A DNA stretch of 64,000 nt from Mycobacterium sp. DL592. GTDB taxonomy: Bacteria; Actinomycetota; Actinomycetes; Mycobacteriales; Mycobacteriaceae. The DNA is taken from the NCBI RefSeq assembly GCF_011694515.1, contig NZ_CP050192.1, forward strand, positions 4,102,172 through 4,166,171, written 5' to 3'. Positions 8,312 through 17,170 of this stretch are shown here, piece by piece (position 1 is the first letter of the stretch; the number at the start of each line of letters is the position of its first letter). The notes under the pieces are model-generated. The model was not told where the DNA came from. It did no database searches and was given only the letters and a program-made list of their open reading frames with translations. The translations under genes were made by a program, and so were the position numbers.

Positions 8312-9724
8312 TCAGGTCTTGATCTGGGGCCGCAGCGGCCGCAGTGTCCGCTCGCGGACGACGCCGGTCCACAGTCCCGCCCCGTAGGCGAGGTCGTCGA
8401 GGCGCTTGAGCAGCACGTAGGCCAGCAGCCCCACAGGCTTGCCCTCGCCGTCGCCGCCGCGGTTGCGGGCAAACCAGTCCAGCACCCCGTCGAGAACCGC
8501 AGCCACCAGAACCGCCTGCCGGCAACGTTGGGAGCACAGCGCGGCGACCAGCGCCAGCGGCCAATAGTGCCGGCAGGTCGCGGCGGCGAGCTGGCGGGCC
8601 GCCGCACCGATCCCCCGCAGGGTCAGGATCACGACATCGCGCGGGCCGGCGTCGGTGTTCTGCATGGTCTTGGCCATCCGCCGGGTGGTGAATCCGGCGA
8701 ACGCCAGCGACGCCAGGTAGCCCGACGAGGAGCCCAGGGCCATCAGCAGCCAGACCAGCAGGCTCCAGGCCGAGATCACCACCGGGGCGGTCTTGTCCGG
8801 ATGGCGGATCGACAGCGGGGCTGCCGAGCTGCCGTAGAATGCCTTACGCCCCAACCAGTCTCGCATCTGGGTGCGGTGCTCATGAGCCACCAGGGCGATC
8901 GGCTCGTAACGCAACCTCGAGCCGGATTCGATCAGTCGCCAGCACAGGTCGACATCCTCGCCCGACTGCAGCGTCTCGTCGAAGCCGCCGAGTTCCAGCA
9001 GCGCCGAGCGTCGGCAGATGATGGCCGCACTCGGAACGTAGGACACCGGCCCGTAGGGCATCACCGGCGCCTCGCGCTCACCGAGGTCGAGCGATGATCG
9101 CACCGCCTCGTAGCGGGCGATCAGTTGATCGCTGTGGCCCAGCCCCACGATGCGGGGGGCGACCAGGGCGACCGCGGGATCGCAGAAGTGACCCAGCAGC
9201 GCTTCGAGCCACCCCCGGTGCGGCACCACATCGGAGTCCAGAAATGCCACGAAATCAGTTGTGCACAGCGACAATCCGGTATTGCGGGCGGCCGCCGGGC
9301 CCTTGCTGCGGTGATGCCGAACGACCTCGACATCACAGCGCGCACCGTCGAAATCACTGGCCGATACCGGAGTCTGGGAACCGTCGTCGACGACGACCAC
9401 ACGCATGGCGCGCATCGACATCACCAGTCGGTACAGGCCGAACGCATTGTCGCGCACCGGGATCACGACGGTCACGTCACGATGCGAGGGCCCACCCGCG
9501 GGCCGGGGATGAGCCACGGTGGCATCCAGCAGGGTACGGGCCAGCTGCGCGCTGACCGCGTCGCGAACCTCCAGCCGTCCACCGTCGAGCAGGGTCTGCG
9601 CCGAGGGGGCCAGCCGCAGCAACCGGGTCGGCGAACCGCCCAGCAACGCCGATCCCGACCCCAGGGTGCGCACCCGCCGATCGACCTGGACGGCGAAGCC
9701 GTCAGGCAGCCGGTGCTGACTCAT
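8312..9724 (-). CDS. mftF: Mycofactocin glycosyltransferase MftF
   Basis: A 470-residue protein with a GT2-type (GT-A) glycosyltransferase domain from about residue 85. [15 protein letters not shown] opens the fold, and a DxD-like FLDSDV and GWLEALLG follow. An [11 protein letters not shown] segment corresponds to the ED acceptor-base motif. MftF is known to decorate mycofactocin with an oligo-beta-glucose chain. The N-terminal 80 residues, with a PqqD-like flavour, precede the GT domain, and the C-terminal part has hydrophobic segments. The start ATG at 9724 overlaps the mftE stop as ATGA, fixing it. It is followed closely by mftG (22 bases or less). Confidence 0.93.
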   Translation of the reverse strand: MSQHRLPDGFAVQVDRRVRTLGSGSALLGGSPTRLLRLAPSAQTLLDGGRLEVRDAVSAQLARTLLDATVAHPRPAGGPSHRDVTVVIPVRDNAFGLYRLVMSMRAMRVVVVDDGSQTPVSASDFDGARCDVEVVRHHRSKGPAAARNTGLSLCTTDFVAFLDSDVVPHRGWLEALLGHFCDPAVALVAPRIVGLGHSDQLIARYEAVRSSLDLGEREAPVMPYGPVSYVPSAAIICRRSALLELGGFDETLQSGEDVDLCWRLIESGSRLRYEPIALVAHEHRTQMRDWLGRKAFYGSSAAPLSIRHPDKTAPVVISAWSLLVWLLMALGSSSGYLASLAFAGFTTRRMAKTMQNTDAGPRDVVILTLRGIGAAARQLAAATCRHYWPLALVAALCSQRCRQAVLVAAVLDGVLDWFARNRGGDGEGKPVGLLAYVLLKRLDDLAYGAGLWTGVVRERTLRPLRPQIKT

Positions 9725-10467
9725 AAGAGCATTCCGTCGGGAGCCGGGTTCCACCCCTGGACGCGCCGGCGACAGTCGGCCACCATCTGGCTGAAGATGC
9801 GTTCGCCGTCCAGCGCAGTCGCCGTCGTCGGGTCACCGAGCACGCCCACCTCACTCACCGCGGCAACTCCCCCGTTGCGCATCTGGGGCAACAGGGTAGC
9901 CAGTGGCTCCCGGTTACCGCTACACCAGGCCTCGGTCCGCACGTCGGCCGGCGAAATATGTAGCAATACAGATGTTTCCGTGTGACCGGCATGAGCATCG
10001 CCGTCCTGCGCGACACACGGGCTCCATGCCGCATCGCGCCCCTCACGCCGCAGCAGCGTGACCGCGGACCGCAGGGCCTCCAGGTTGCCGCCGTGACCGT
10101 TGACGAAGACGATCCGATCGGCCCAGCCACACGCCGAGCGGCCATACTCGACCAGAACGGAGGTCAGGACCTCGGTACCGATCGACACGGTGCCCGGGAA
10201 ACCCTCGTGCTCGCCGGACGCGCCGTAGGCGATCGCGGGAGCCAGCAGATACTCCCCGGGGGCAGCCTCGCGGTCGAGCCCGTCGGCGACGGCCGACGCT
10301 ACTGCCGTCGCGATCCGGGTGTCGGTGTCCAACGGCAGGTGCGGCCCGTGCTGTTCGGTGGAGCCGACCGGGATCAAGATCGTCGGAGCCATGCCGCGGA
10401 GTTGTCCCGATGTCGAGTTGCCCAACTCGCTCCGCAGCGCCACGCGCCGATGGTAGGCCGAATTCAC
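9721..10467 (-). CDS. mftE: Mycofactocin peptidase MftE (creatininase family)
   Basis: A 248-residue creatininase-family metallopeptidase. Metal-binding and active-site motifs are all visible: [27 protein letters not shown] and AHAGHTETS. In the mycofactocin pathway MftE cleaves the C-terminally modified MftA peptide to release the Val-Tyr-derived core (AHDP). The start is GTG at 10467 (MNSAYHRR) with only a weak ribosome site. Its stop overlaps the mftF start by 4 bases. A 126-base gap separates it from mftD, the only loose junction in the cluster. Confidence 0.93.
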   Translation of the reverse strand: MNSAYHRRVALRSELGNSTSGQLRGMAPTILIPVGSTEQHGPHLPLDTDTRIATAVASAVADGLDREAAPGEYLLAPAIAYGASGEHEGFPGTVSIGTEVLTSVLVEYGRSACGWADRIVFVNGHGGNLEALRSAVTLLRREGRDAAWSPCVAQDGDAHAGHTETSVLLHISPADVRTEAWCSGNREPLATLLPQMRNGGVAAVSEVGVLGDPTTATALDGERIFSQMVADCRRRVQGWNPAPDGMLL

Positions 10468-10593
10468 CTGGTATGCGCCAATTGTTCGCGAGAGATACGG
10501 ATTTCTTTCGCTTTGGAGAGTCTGGAGGGGCCCGGCGGGGTCACCGCCGTCCCGTCCGTCACGCCAGCCACACCGGGCCGGCTCCCCGCAGCC

Positions 10594-11784
10594 TCAGTCC
10601 GCGGTCGGCGGCACACCCAGGGCTCGGGCGAAACCAGGAGGCATCAAGACGTCCTCTGCGGTCAGGTCGTGGATCGAGGCCTTCCCCAGCCCGCGCAGGA
10701 CCGAGTCGATCCCACCGGAGAGGATGTCCAGGACGTTCTCCACGCCGGCCTGCCCCGCGGCGCCAAGGCCCCACAGGTAGGCCCGGCCGATCATCACCGC
10801 GCGGGCGCCAAGTGCCAGCGCCTTGACCACGTCGCTGCCCCGGCGGATGCCGCCGTCGAGCAGGACCTCGATCTGGTCGCCCACCGCCTCGGCCACCGCG
10901 GGCAACGCACGGATGGCGGCCGGGGTGCCGTCGATGTTGTTGCCGCCGTGATTGGACACCGAGATCGCCGAAACGCCGGCATCGACAGCACGTTTGGCGT
11001 CGTCGACGCGCGTCACACCCTTGAGCATGAAGGGTCCGCCCCAGAGCTCACGCAGCCAGGCGATGTCCTCCCAGGTCGGCGGGGGCGTGCCCATCCACTC
11101 GCCGTAGGCCTGGAAGAACGGCGGACCACTCTCGCCGCGCGGGCCCTGGTTGGGCACGCTCAGTGCCGGCGGGCGCAGCGTCTTGGCCCACTCCAGGAAC
11201 CACCGGGGCCGGACCAGGCCCTCGGGCGACAGCTTCACGATGGAGGCCAGGTTCATCTTCTCCGGGATCTTGGGGCTGCCCCAGTCCCGGCCATGCGAGA
11301 AGCTCCAGTCAGTGGTGACGATCAGCCCGACCGCACCGGCGGCCCGGGCCCGCTCGGCCCGTGCGGCGATGGCGTCGCGGTCACCCAGCCAGTAGATCTG
11401 GAAGAAGGTCTTGGGGTTGGCGGCGACCACCTCTTCGATGGGCTTGCTCGCGAACGAGGACAGCCCCATCGCCGTGCCGCGGGCAGCTGCCGCGCGGGCG
11501 ACCGCCACCTCGCCGTCGGGGTGCACCGCCTGCACACCGGTCGGCGAGATCAAGACCGGAAGCGAAATATCCTGTCCCATAACGGTTGTCGCCTGGTCAC
11601 GCTTGGCGGATGCGCCGATGACGTGGGGGGCGAAACCGAGCTCGCCGAACGCCTCGACGTTGTCGGAGATGGTCAGGCCCTTTTCACTGCCGGCGATCAG
11701 TGCGGCGTAGACCGACTTGGGCAGCCGCTTCTTAGCGCGCTCCTGCGCGATTGCGACGGTTTCGAACCAGGTGTCACGTGCCAT
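10594..11784 (-). CDS. mftD: Mycofactocin biosynthesis FMN-dependent deaminase MftD
   Basis: A 396-residue TIM-barrel FMN enzyme of the alpha-hydroxy-acid dehydrogenase (lactate dehydrogenase LldD-like) family. Family features include PVLISPTGVQAVHPDGE, FFQIYWLGDRD, VSNHGGNNIDG and the phosphate-binding LLDGGIRRGSDVVKAL ... GRAYLWGL. MftD is the enzyme that oxidatively deaminates AHDP to the redox-active dicarbonyl premycofactocin. The ATG at 11784 lies two bases after the mftC stop, so the two are co-transcribed. Nothing is missing compared with family length. Confidence 0.94.
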   Translation of the reverse strand: MARDTWFETVAIAQERAKKRLPKSVYAALIAGSEKGLTISDNVEAFGELGFAPHVIGASAKRDQATTVMGQDISLPVLISPTGVQAVHPDGEVAVARAAAARGTAMGLSSFASKPIEEVVAANPKTFFQIYWLGDRDAIAARAERARAAGAVGLIVTTDWSFSHGRDWGSPKIPEKMNLASIVKLSPEGLVRPRWFLEWAKTLRPPALSVPNQGPRGESGPPFFQAYGEWMGTPPPTWEDIAWLRELWGGPFMLKGVTRVDDAKRAVDAGVSAISVSNHGGNNIDGTPAAIRALPAVAEAVGDQIEVLLDGGIRRGSDVVKALALGARAVMIGRAYLWGLGAAGQAGVENVLDILSGGIDSVLRGLGKASIHDLTAEDVLMPPGFARALGVPPTAD

Positions 11785-11786
11785 GT

Positions 11787-12956
11787 CTAGATCGGACTTT
11801 CGTTGCAGGGCTTGGCCGGGGGGCGGGTGGCCAGCGTCAGCATGATCGGCTTACCGCGGGAGTGGTCGGCGCTGGGGCGGGGCTTGTCCCGCTCGGCGGC
11901 CAGCCCGTAGGCGCCATAGCCTTCGACGCACTCCGGGTCCGGACCGTCCAGCGGCAGACCGGTGAAGAACTTGGCCGCCATGCATCCGCCACGGCAGCTG
12001 TCGTAGTGCCCGCAGCTGCCACACGCTCCGGCGGACTGCGGCTCGCGCAGCTCCCGGAACAGCGGGGCGTTCTTCCACACGTTATCGAAACCACCGTCGG
12101 AGACGATGTTTCCGGCCAGGAAGCGGTCGTGGATGGCGAACGGGCACGCGTAGACGTCGCCGACCGGATCGATCAGGCAGACCACGCGGCCGGCACCGCA
12201 CATGTTCAGCCCCGCCAGCGCGCCCGGCGCACCCAGGCCCGACAGGTGGAAGAACGAGTCCCCGGTGAGGACCCCGTCGCCGCGGGCCACCAGCCAGTTG
12301 TAGAGCTGGACCTGTTGGTCGGCGGTGGGATGCAACTCGTCCCACACATCGGCGCCGCGGCCCGACGGGCGCAGGCGGGTGATGCGCAAGGTTGCGCCGA
12401 AGCGGTCGGCGAGTGCCTTGAAGTCGTCGAGTTGGTCGACGTTGTGCCGTGTGACGACCACCGAGATCTTGGCGTCAGCGAAGCCGGCGTCGGCGAGATT
12501 CTCCAGCGCGCGGATGGCCATCGCGAACGAACCCGGGCCGCGGACGGCGTCATTGACCTCAGCGGTCGCGCCGTCCAGGGAGATCTGGACGTCGACGTAG
12601 TCACTGGCGGCCAGCTTCTCAGCCACCTCGGGGGTGATGCGAACGCCGTTGGTGGAGAACTTCACTCCCACGTGATGGGCGGTGGCGTAGTCGACCAGCT
12701 CCCAGAAGTCCGGCCGCACCGTGGGTTCGCCGCCACCGATGTTGACGTAGAACACCTGCATGCGCTCGAGCTCGTCGATGATCGCTTTGCACTGGTCGGT
12801 CGACAGCTCGCGCGGGTCACGCTTGCCCGACGAGGACAGGCAGTGCACGCAGGCCAGGTTGCAGGCGTAGGTCAGTTCCCAGGTCAGGCAGATGGGCGCG
12901 TCCAAGCCGTGCTCGAACTGCTCGATCAGCCGGGGTACCGGAGCCACCGAGGTCAT
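11787..12956 (-). CDS. mftC: Mycofactocin radical SAM maturase MftC
   Basis: A 389-residue radical SAM/SPASM protein. The SAM-cluster motif CxxxCxxC is seen as CNLACVHC near residue 31, with the GGGEPTVRPDF motif after it. The C-terminal SPASM region holds the auxiliary cluster cysteines (CGAGRVVCLIDP ... YACPF and CGSCGHYDSCRGGC). MftC decarboxylates and cross-links the C-terminal Val-Tyr of MftA. The ATG at 12956 overlaps the mftB stop as ATGA. MftB is its peptide-delivering partner. The assignment is firm. Confidence 0.96.
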   Translation of the reverse strand: MTSVAPVPRLIEQFEHGLDAPICLTWELTYACNLACVHCLSSSGKRDPRELSTDQCKAIIDELERMQVFYVNIGGGEPTVRPDFWELVDYATAHHVGVKFSTNGVRITPEVAEKLAASDYVDVQISLDGATAEVNDAVRGPGSFAMAIRALENLADAGFADAKISVVVTRHNVDQLDDFKALADRFGATLRITRLRPSGRGADVWDELHPTADQQVQLYNWLVARGDGVLTGDSFFHLSGLGAPGALAGLNMCGAGRVVCLIDPVGDVYACPFAIHDRFLAGNIVSDGGFDNVWKNAPLFRELREPQSAGACGSCGHYDSCRGGCMAAKFFTGLPLDGPDPECVEGYGAYGLAAERDKPRPSADHSRGKPIMLTLATRPPAKPCNESPI

Positions 12957-13267
12957 TGGGTTTCCTTGCAGGTCAACATGTTCGAGGAGGCGAGGACGCC
13001 GAGGGCATGCAGATACGGCGCTTCGGCGTCGGGTTCGACGCCGGCGGCGCGCAGGGCCGAGTGCACGTCCGGATGTTCGGACAGCGACTCGACGACGGCC
13101 AGAATGGTCCGGTTCTTGAGGAAGGACAGCTTCCTGGTGCCGAAGTGGTAGAGCAGCGCCCCGAACGGCTCGGGGCGCACTGCCACCTGAGGATGCAGAC
13201 GCCAGCTGCGGGCCGGGTCGAAGCTCGACCCGGCCACAGCCGGATCGCCCACGGCGTGGGCGGGCAC
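12953..13267 (-). CDS. mftB: Mycofactocin precursor-binding chaperone MftB
   Basis: A small protein of about 104 residues with the conserved MftB core: WRLHPQVAVRPEPFGALLY, then HFGTRKLSFLKN and a helical C-terminal half. It is a PqqD-like RiPP recognition element that binds the MftA leader and presents it to MftC. The start is uncertain: GTG 13267 lies two bases after the mftA stop and is chosen here; GTG 13285 would overlap mftA and GTG 13255 is also possible. No clear Shine-Dalgarno precedes any of them, so translation is probably coupled to mftA. The stop overlaps the mftC start. Confidence 0.9.
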   Translation of the reverse strand: MPAHAVGDPAVAGSSFDPARSWRLHPQVAVRPEPFGALLYHFGTRKLSFLKNRTILAVVESLSEHPDVHSALRAAGVEPDAEAPYLHALGVLASSNMLTCKETQ

Positions 13268-13269
13268 GG

Positions 13270-13365
13270 TCAGTAGACCCCGCACATCCCGTCGATCGAG
13301 ACCTCTTCGACGAGAGTCTCGGTCACCAGCTCGTTCTCAACCTCGGTGTTCTGGCTCGGCTCCAT
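13270..13365 (-). CDS. mftA: Mycofactocin precursor peptide MftA (31 aa)
   Basis: A 31-codon gene translated directly from the minus strand between mftB and mftR. It begins [17 protein letters not shown] and ends with the diagnostic core IDGMCGVY. The last two residues, Val-Tyr, are the ones converted to the cofactor; the acidic N-terminal leader is what MftB binds. The ATG at 13365 is preceded by AAAGGG eight bases upstream. It is short enough to be missed by routine gene calling. It is the first gene of the mft operon, with its promoter in the 92-base gap facing mftR. Confidence 0.95.
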   Translation of the reverse strand: MEPSQNTEVENELVTETLVEEVSIDGMCGVY

Positions 13366-13393
13366 CAAAAGCACCCTTTCTCTGCCTGGGTTC

Positions 13394-13410
13394 TCGACAA
13401 TTGTGATCGA
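13394..13410. promoter_or_regulatory. Candidate MftR operator in the mftA/mftR intergenic region
   Basis: The 17-base TCGACAATTGTGATCGA lies about midway between the divergent mftA and mftR starts. It contains the dyad ACAATTGT inside TCGA ends. A possible mftA -10 (TATTCT, minus strand) lies nearby at 13419-13424. TetR regulators commonly bind dyads placed like this, so MftR binding is inferred rather than shown. Confidence 0.35.
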
Positions 13411-13457
13411 GGTCGCCAGAATATGGCATCGAGTGCCGAAACGGAAGAGGTGTGTTG

Positions 13458-14087
13458 ATGGCGGGTGGTTCGGCAGGTGAGCCGGGGACCCGGGTCGGTC
13501 GTCGGCGCTCCACCACCCAGGACCACATCACCGACGTAGCGCTGGACCTGTTCGCCACCTACGGCTTCGGCGAGGTCAGCGTCGACGACGTCGCACAGGC
13601 CTCGGGCATCGCGCGGCGCACGCTGTTCCGCTACTACTCGTCGAAGAACGCCATCCCGTGGGGCGACTTCGACTCCCACCTGCAGCACTTCCGCAGTCTG
13701 TTGGACGCCGTGGACCCCGAGACCCCCATCGGCGACGCGCTGCGCTCAGCCCTGCTGGCGTTCAACACTTTTGACGAGTCCGAGACGCAGCGCCACCGCC
13801 AGCGGATGCGGGTGATCCTGCGGACCGCCGAACTGCAGGCGTATTCGATGACCATGTACGCCGGCTGGCGCGGGGTGGTCGCGGCCTACGTCGCCGAGCG
13901 CACCGGCGCCAAGGCCGGCGATCTGGTGCCACAGTCGGTGGCCTGGCTGATGCTCGGGGTGGCGCTGTCGGCCTACGAGTACTGGCTGGCCGACGAGTCG
14001 GTGGCGCTGCCGCGGGCACTCGGCGACGCCTTCGACGCGGTGGCACACGGCCTCGGCGGCCTCGACCGGGTGCCCTCGCCGAAATAA
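13458..14087 (+). CDS. mftR: Mycofactocin-system TetR regulator MftR
   Basis: A 209-residue TetR protein, divergent from mftA. The helix-turn-helix spans about residues 15-60 ([19 protein letters not shown], then [19 protein letters not shown]), and the ligand domain carries the MftR-typical [15 protein letters not shown]. MftR is described as the repressor of the mft genes responding to acyl-CoA-type ligands. The ATG at 13458 has GAAGAGG seven bases upstream. A GTG six bases earlier is too close to that site to be the start. Confidence 0.92.
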   Translation: MAGGSAGEPGTRVGRRRSTTQDHITDVALDLFATYGFGEVSVDDVAQASGIARRTLFRYYSSKNAIPWGDFDSHLQHFRSLLDAVDPETPIGDALRSALLAFNTFDESETQRHRQRMRVILRTAELQAYSMTMYAGWRGVVAAYVAERTGAKAGDLVPQSVAWLMLGVALSAYEYWLADESVALPRALGDAFDAVAHGLGGLDRVPSPK

Positions 14088-14135
14088 TCGCGCTGGACCC
14101 GTCGGAGTTCGGCCCCGCGCGACGACGATAGAGGT

Positions 14136-14651
14136 GTGAGCGCGGATCCGGACGTCACCGATGCCCCGCGCCGGCTGCTGCAGTTGTACGACGACGCACT
14201 TCCGGTGGTGTACGGCTACTTTGTGCGCCGCTGCCCCGACCGGGCCACCGCCGAGGACCTCACCTCCGAGACGTTCCTGGCCGCGATGGACGCCGCGCGC
14301 CGGCCGCAGCCGCCGCCTATCGCGGTGCCCTGGCTGCTCGGCGTGGCCAGGCACAAACTGGCCGACCACTACCGGCGGCGCCAGACCCGCCCGACGATCA
14401 CCGTCGCCGACGTGCCCGACAACGCGGCCGACGACGGCTGGGAGGCCGAGCTGGACCGGCTCGTCGCCGAGAGCGTGCTCGCCCGGCTCCCGGACGTCCA
14501 CCGCACGGTGCTGGCCCTGCGCTACATGGACGACTGCTCGGTGCCCGAGTGCGCCCAACTGATGGGGCGCACCGTGCACGCCACCGAAGCGCTGTTGGTC
14601 CGGGCTCGCCGGGCCTTCCGAAATCTCTATCCGGAAGGAGGCGACCGGTGA
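14136..14651 (+). CDS. ECF-family RNA polymerase sigma factor
   Basis: A 171-residue ECF sigma factor. Region 2 is at about residues 12-75 (DDALPVVYGYFVRRC, TAEDLTSETFLAAM, PWLLGVARHKLADHYRRR). Region 4 is at about 105-160 (LARLPDVHRTVLALRYMDDCS, then CAQLMGRTVHATEALLVRARRAF). The start is GTG at 14136, just after a weak AGAGGT. Its stop overlaps the next gene by GTGA, so it is co-translated with a VOC protein whose N-terminus looks like an anti-sigma segment. No zinc-binding anti-sigma factor gene is adjacent. Confidence 0.88.
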   Translation: MSADPDVTDAPRRLLQLYDDALPVVYGYFVRRCPDRATAEDLTSETFLAAMDAARRPQPPPIAVPWLLGVARHKLADHYRRRQTRPTITVADVPDNAADDGWEAELDRLVAESVLARLPDVHRTVLALRYMDDCSVPECAQLMGRTVHATEALLVRARRAFRNLYPEGGDR

Positions 14652-15907
14652 CCGATCCATTGGAAGTCCTGAACGCCGAAGACCCTCCGGTAGCACCGAA
14701 TCCGGCCTTCGCCGCGCGGCTGCGGGCACGGCTGGAGTCGGCACTGTCACTGCCACCCGGATCACAAGGAGTCGACATGAGCGCCACCACCTCGGCACTG
14801 ACCGCGCTGACCGAGAACGCCCCGGCGGCCAGCGAGCCGCCCCGGCCCGCGGCGCTGCCGTACCTGACGGTCGCCGACGGGCGCGCCGCCATCGACTGGT
14901 ACTGCGACGCACTAACCGCCGAACTGCTCGTCGACCCGATCGTGATGGACGACGGCCGCATCGGGCATGCCGAGCTGGCGATCGGCGGCGGCGTCCTCTA
15001 CCTGGCCGACGAGTTCACCGAGATGGGACTGCGGGCGCCGGAGCCCGGGTGGACATCGGTGAGCCTGATGCTGCACGTGCGTGACACCGACGCGGCGCTG
15101 ACCCGCGCTCGCAGCCACGGTGCCCGGGTGGAGCGCGAGCCCTACCAGGCGCACGGGTCGCGCTCGGCGACCATCCGTGACCCGTTCGGTCATCGCTGGA
15201 TGATCAGCGGACCCGTGGCCGAGCTGATCCGTCCCGGCGACATCGGCTACGCCAGCCTGTGGACCCCCGACGTCGACCGGGCCGCGGTGTTCTACGGCCA
15301 TGTCCTGGGCTGGACGTTCGACTCCCACTCCGAGGTGACGAATACCGTTGAGCGCGTTGGCCTGTCGGCCGGCGAACGCAGCACCCTGTTTTGCTGCTAT
15401 GCGGTGGCCGACCTGGCGTCGGCCCGGGCGCAGGTGACGGCGGCAGGTGGCCGGGTCGGTGAGCACCGCCGATTCCCCGTCGGCGAGGGGTTCAGCGCCA
15501 CCGATCCGGCCGGCAACCCGTTCGGGGTGTACGCCGCCGATCCGGGCCAGCGCCGGCCGTCACTCAACGGTGCCGGACCGGGTGAGCTGTCCTACGTCAC
15601 CTACGAGGTCGGCGATTCGGCAGGGTTCCGGGACTTCTACGCGGGAGTGTTCGGCTGGTCCTTCGAGCCGGGTCGGGTCTCCGACGGGTGGCAGATCAGC
15701 CAGACCCAGCCGATGGCCGGTGTCGCAGGCGGCGCACGCCGCCCGTCGACCGTCCCGATGTGGACGGTGGCCGACATCGACGCCGCGGTGCGACGGGTCC
15801 GCGAGGGCGGCGGCGAGGTCATCAGCGAACCGGCGCAGCAGCCCTACGGATTGATGGCCGAATGCACCGACGATCAAGGTGGCCGGTTCTACCTCGGGCA
15901 GTTCTAG
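14648..15907 (+). CDS. Triple VOC-domain protein with anti-sigma-like N-terminus
   Basis: This 419-residue protein starts with about 45 residues (DPLEVLNAEDPPVAPNPAFAA, then LRARLESAL) of the kind found at the start of genes next to ECF sigma factors. Three VOC domains follow: about 58-190 (PYLTVADGRAAIDWYCDAL ... FGHRWMI), about 198-300 (GYASLWTPDVDRAAVFYGHV ... NPFGVYA) and about 312-419 (SYVTYEVGDSAGFRDFY ... GRFYLGQF). The first resembles PhnB/glyoxalase-type domains, the other two resemble CFP30B-type domains. GTG 14648 overlaps the sigma stop. It may act as a ligand-sensing partner of the sigma factor; this is inference only. Confidence 0.8.
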   Translation: MTDPLEVLNAEDPPVAPNPAFAARLRARLESALSLPPGSQGVDMSATTSALTALTENAPAASEPPRPAALPYLTVADGRAAIDWYCDALTAELLVDPIVMDDGRIGHAELAIGGGVLYLADEFTEMGLRAPEPGWTSVSLMLHVRDTDAALTRARSHGARVEREPYQAHGSRSATIRDPFGHRWMISGPVAELIRPGDIGYASLWTPDVDRAAVFYGHVLGWTFDSHSEVTNTVERVGLSAGERSTLFCCYAVADLASARAQVTAAGGRVGEHRRFPVGEGFSATDPAGNPFGVYAADPGQRRPSLNGAGPGELSYVTYEVGDSAGFRDFYAGVFGWSFEPGRVSDGWQISQTQPMAGVAGGARRPSTVPMWTVADIDAAVRRVREGGGEVISEPAQQPYGLMAECTDDQGGRFYLGQF

Positions 15908-15920
15908 CGGCCGGTTCAGC

Positions 15921-17099
15921 TCAGCCCAGGACGTCGGCGATCGGTGCGCCGGCGGCGATCTTGGCGCGGGTCTTCATGACCTTGCCCGGCATACCGCCAC
16001 CGACCACGCCGGCCACCACCCCGTCGCGCTCGTAGAACGCCAGGAACTTACGGCCGTCGTCCTCGACGATGTGCACGACGTCGGTGGCCTCCGGCTCACC
16101 GAGGCACTGGATCTTCACGTCGTACTGATCGCTCCAGAAGTACGGCACGACGACGACGTCCGGCGGGTCCTGACCCAGCAGTGCCGGCACGACCACCCGC
16201 GCCTGCTCGGCGACATTGCTCCAATGTTCCACGCGCGCTTGATGTCCGGTGGCATCGCGCCAAGAGGCGACATCGCCGAGCGCCCACACATTCGCGGCAC
16301 TGGTGCGCCCGGCCGCATCACAGACCACGCCGTTGTCCACCTCGACGCCGCTGCCCGCCAGCCAGTCGGTGGCCGGGCGCGAGCCGATGCCCACCACCAC
16401 CAGGTCGGCAGGCAGCTCACTGCCGTCACTGAGGACCACGGTGTCGACATGGCCCTCGCCCCGAACCTCGGCGACCCCGACACCGGTACGGACGTCGACC
16501 CCCTCCGCAAGGTGCAGGCGGGTCACCAGATTGCCGACCTGCTCGCCGAGCACCGACGCCAGCGGCGCCGGCTGCGGCTCGACCAGCACCACCTCGACAC
16601 CCAGCTTGCGCAGGCTCGCCGCGACCTCGCAGCCGATGAAGCCGGCGCCGATGATCACCGCGTTGCGGGCCGAGGCCGCATGGGTGCGCAGCGCCAGCGC
16701 CTCGTCGAGGTTGCGCAGCACCCGGATGCCATCGAGGTCGGGGAACGACGGAATGCGTTTGGGGATCAGTCCGGTGGCGATCACCAGCTCGTCGTAAGCC
16801 AGCACCGAGCCGTCGGCCAGCGTGAGGGTGCGCGCCGCGGTGTCCAGCGTCTGGGCCGCGCTGCCCAGGCGCACCGTGATGTTGTTGTCCTCGTAGAACG
16901 ATGCGGGCTTGAGTGCGACGTCGTCGAGATCAGCGTGCAGCACGTCCTTGGACAGCGGCGGCCGGTCGTAGGGCAGGTGCACCTCGTCGCTGACGATGGT
17001 GACCGGGCCGGCGTACTCCGACTTACGCAACTGTTCGGCGGTCCGGGCGGCGGCCAGTCCGCCGCCGACGATGACGATGCCATTCTCGCTACTGCTCAC
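15921..17099 (-). CDS. FAD-dependent ferredoxin-reductase-type oxidoreductase
   Basis: A 392-residue flavoprotein of the BphA4/rubredoxin-reductase type. The FAD motif GIVIVGGGLAAARTAEQLR is at the N-terminus, and PYDRPPLSKDVL follows. The NAD(P)H motif VIIGAGFIGCEVAASL is near residue 150, and the second FAD segment NVWALGDVASW is near 285. It would pass electrons from NAD(P)H to a ferredoxin. It matches the position of Rv0688 in M. tuberculosis (recalled synteny). It is a candidate partner for the P450 at 4914, though no ferredoxin gene was found in the window. The gene stands alone, converging with the VOC gene 14 bases away. Confidence 0.9.
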   Translation of the reverse strand: MSSSENGIVIVGGGLAAARTAEQLRKSEYAGPVTIVSDEVHLPYDRPPLSKDVLHADLDDVALKPASFYEDNNITVRLGSAAQTLDTAARTLTLADGSVLAYDELVIATGLIPKRIPSFPDLDGIRVLRNLDEALALRTHAASARNAVIIGAGFIGCEVAASLRKLGVEVVLVEPQPAPLASVLGEQVGNLVTRLHLAEGVDVRTGVGVAEVRGEGHVDTVVLSDGSELPADLVVVGIGSRPATDWLAGSGVEVDNGVVCDAAGRTSAANVWALGDVASWRDATGHQARVEHWSNVAEQARVVVPALLGQDPPDVVVVPYFWSDQYDVKIQCLGEPEATDVVHIVEDDGRKFLAFYERDGVVAGVVGGGMPGKVMKTRAKIAAGAPIADVLG

Positions 17100-17170
17100 G
17101 TGCTGTTCTTACATGATCAGCGCCGCAATGTGTCAGCCAGCCCGGCCTTGCCGACCGACCGGTTAGCTGA

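Noticed and set aside
8290..8607. mftG extended upstream to an ATG at 8607
   Set aside because: That stretch overlaps the 3' end of mftF out of frame and gives Arg/Pro/Trp-rich sequence with no homology to MftG.
9982..11790. 602-codon plus-strand frame across mftE and mftD
   Set aside because: Both mft genes are firmly identified on the minus strand and the plus frame has no protein-like features.
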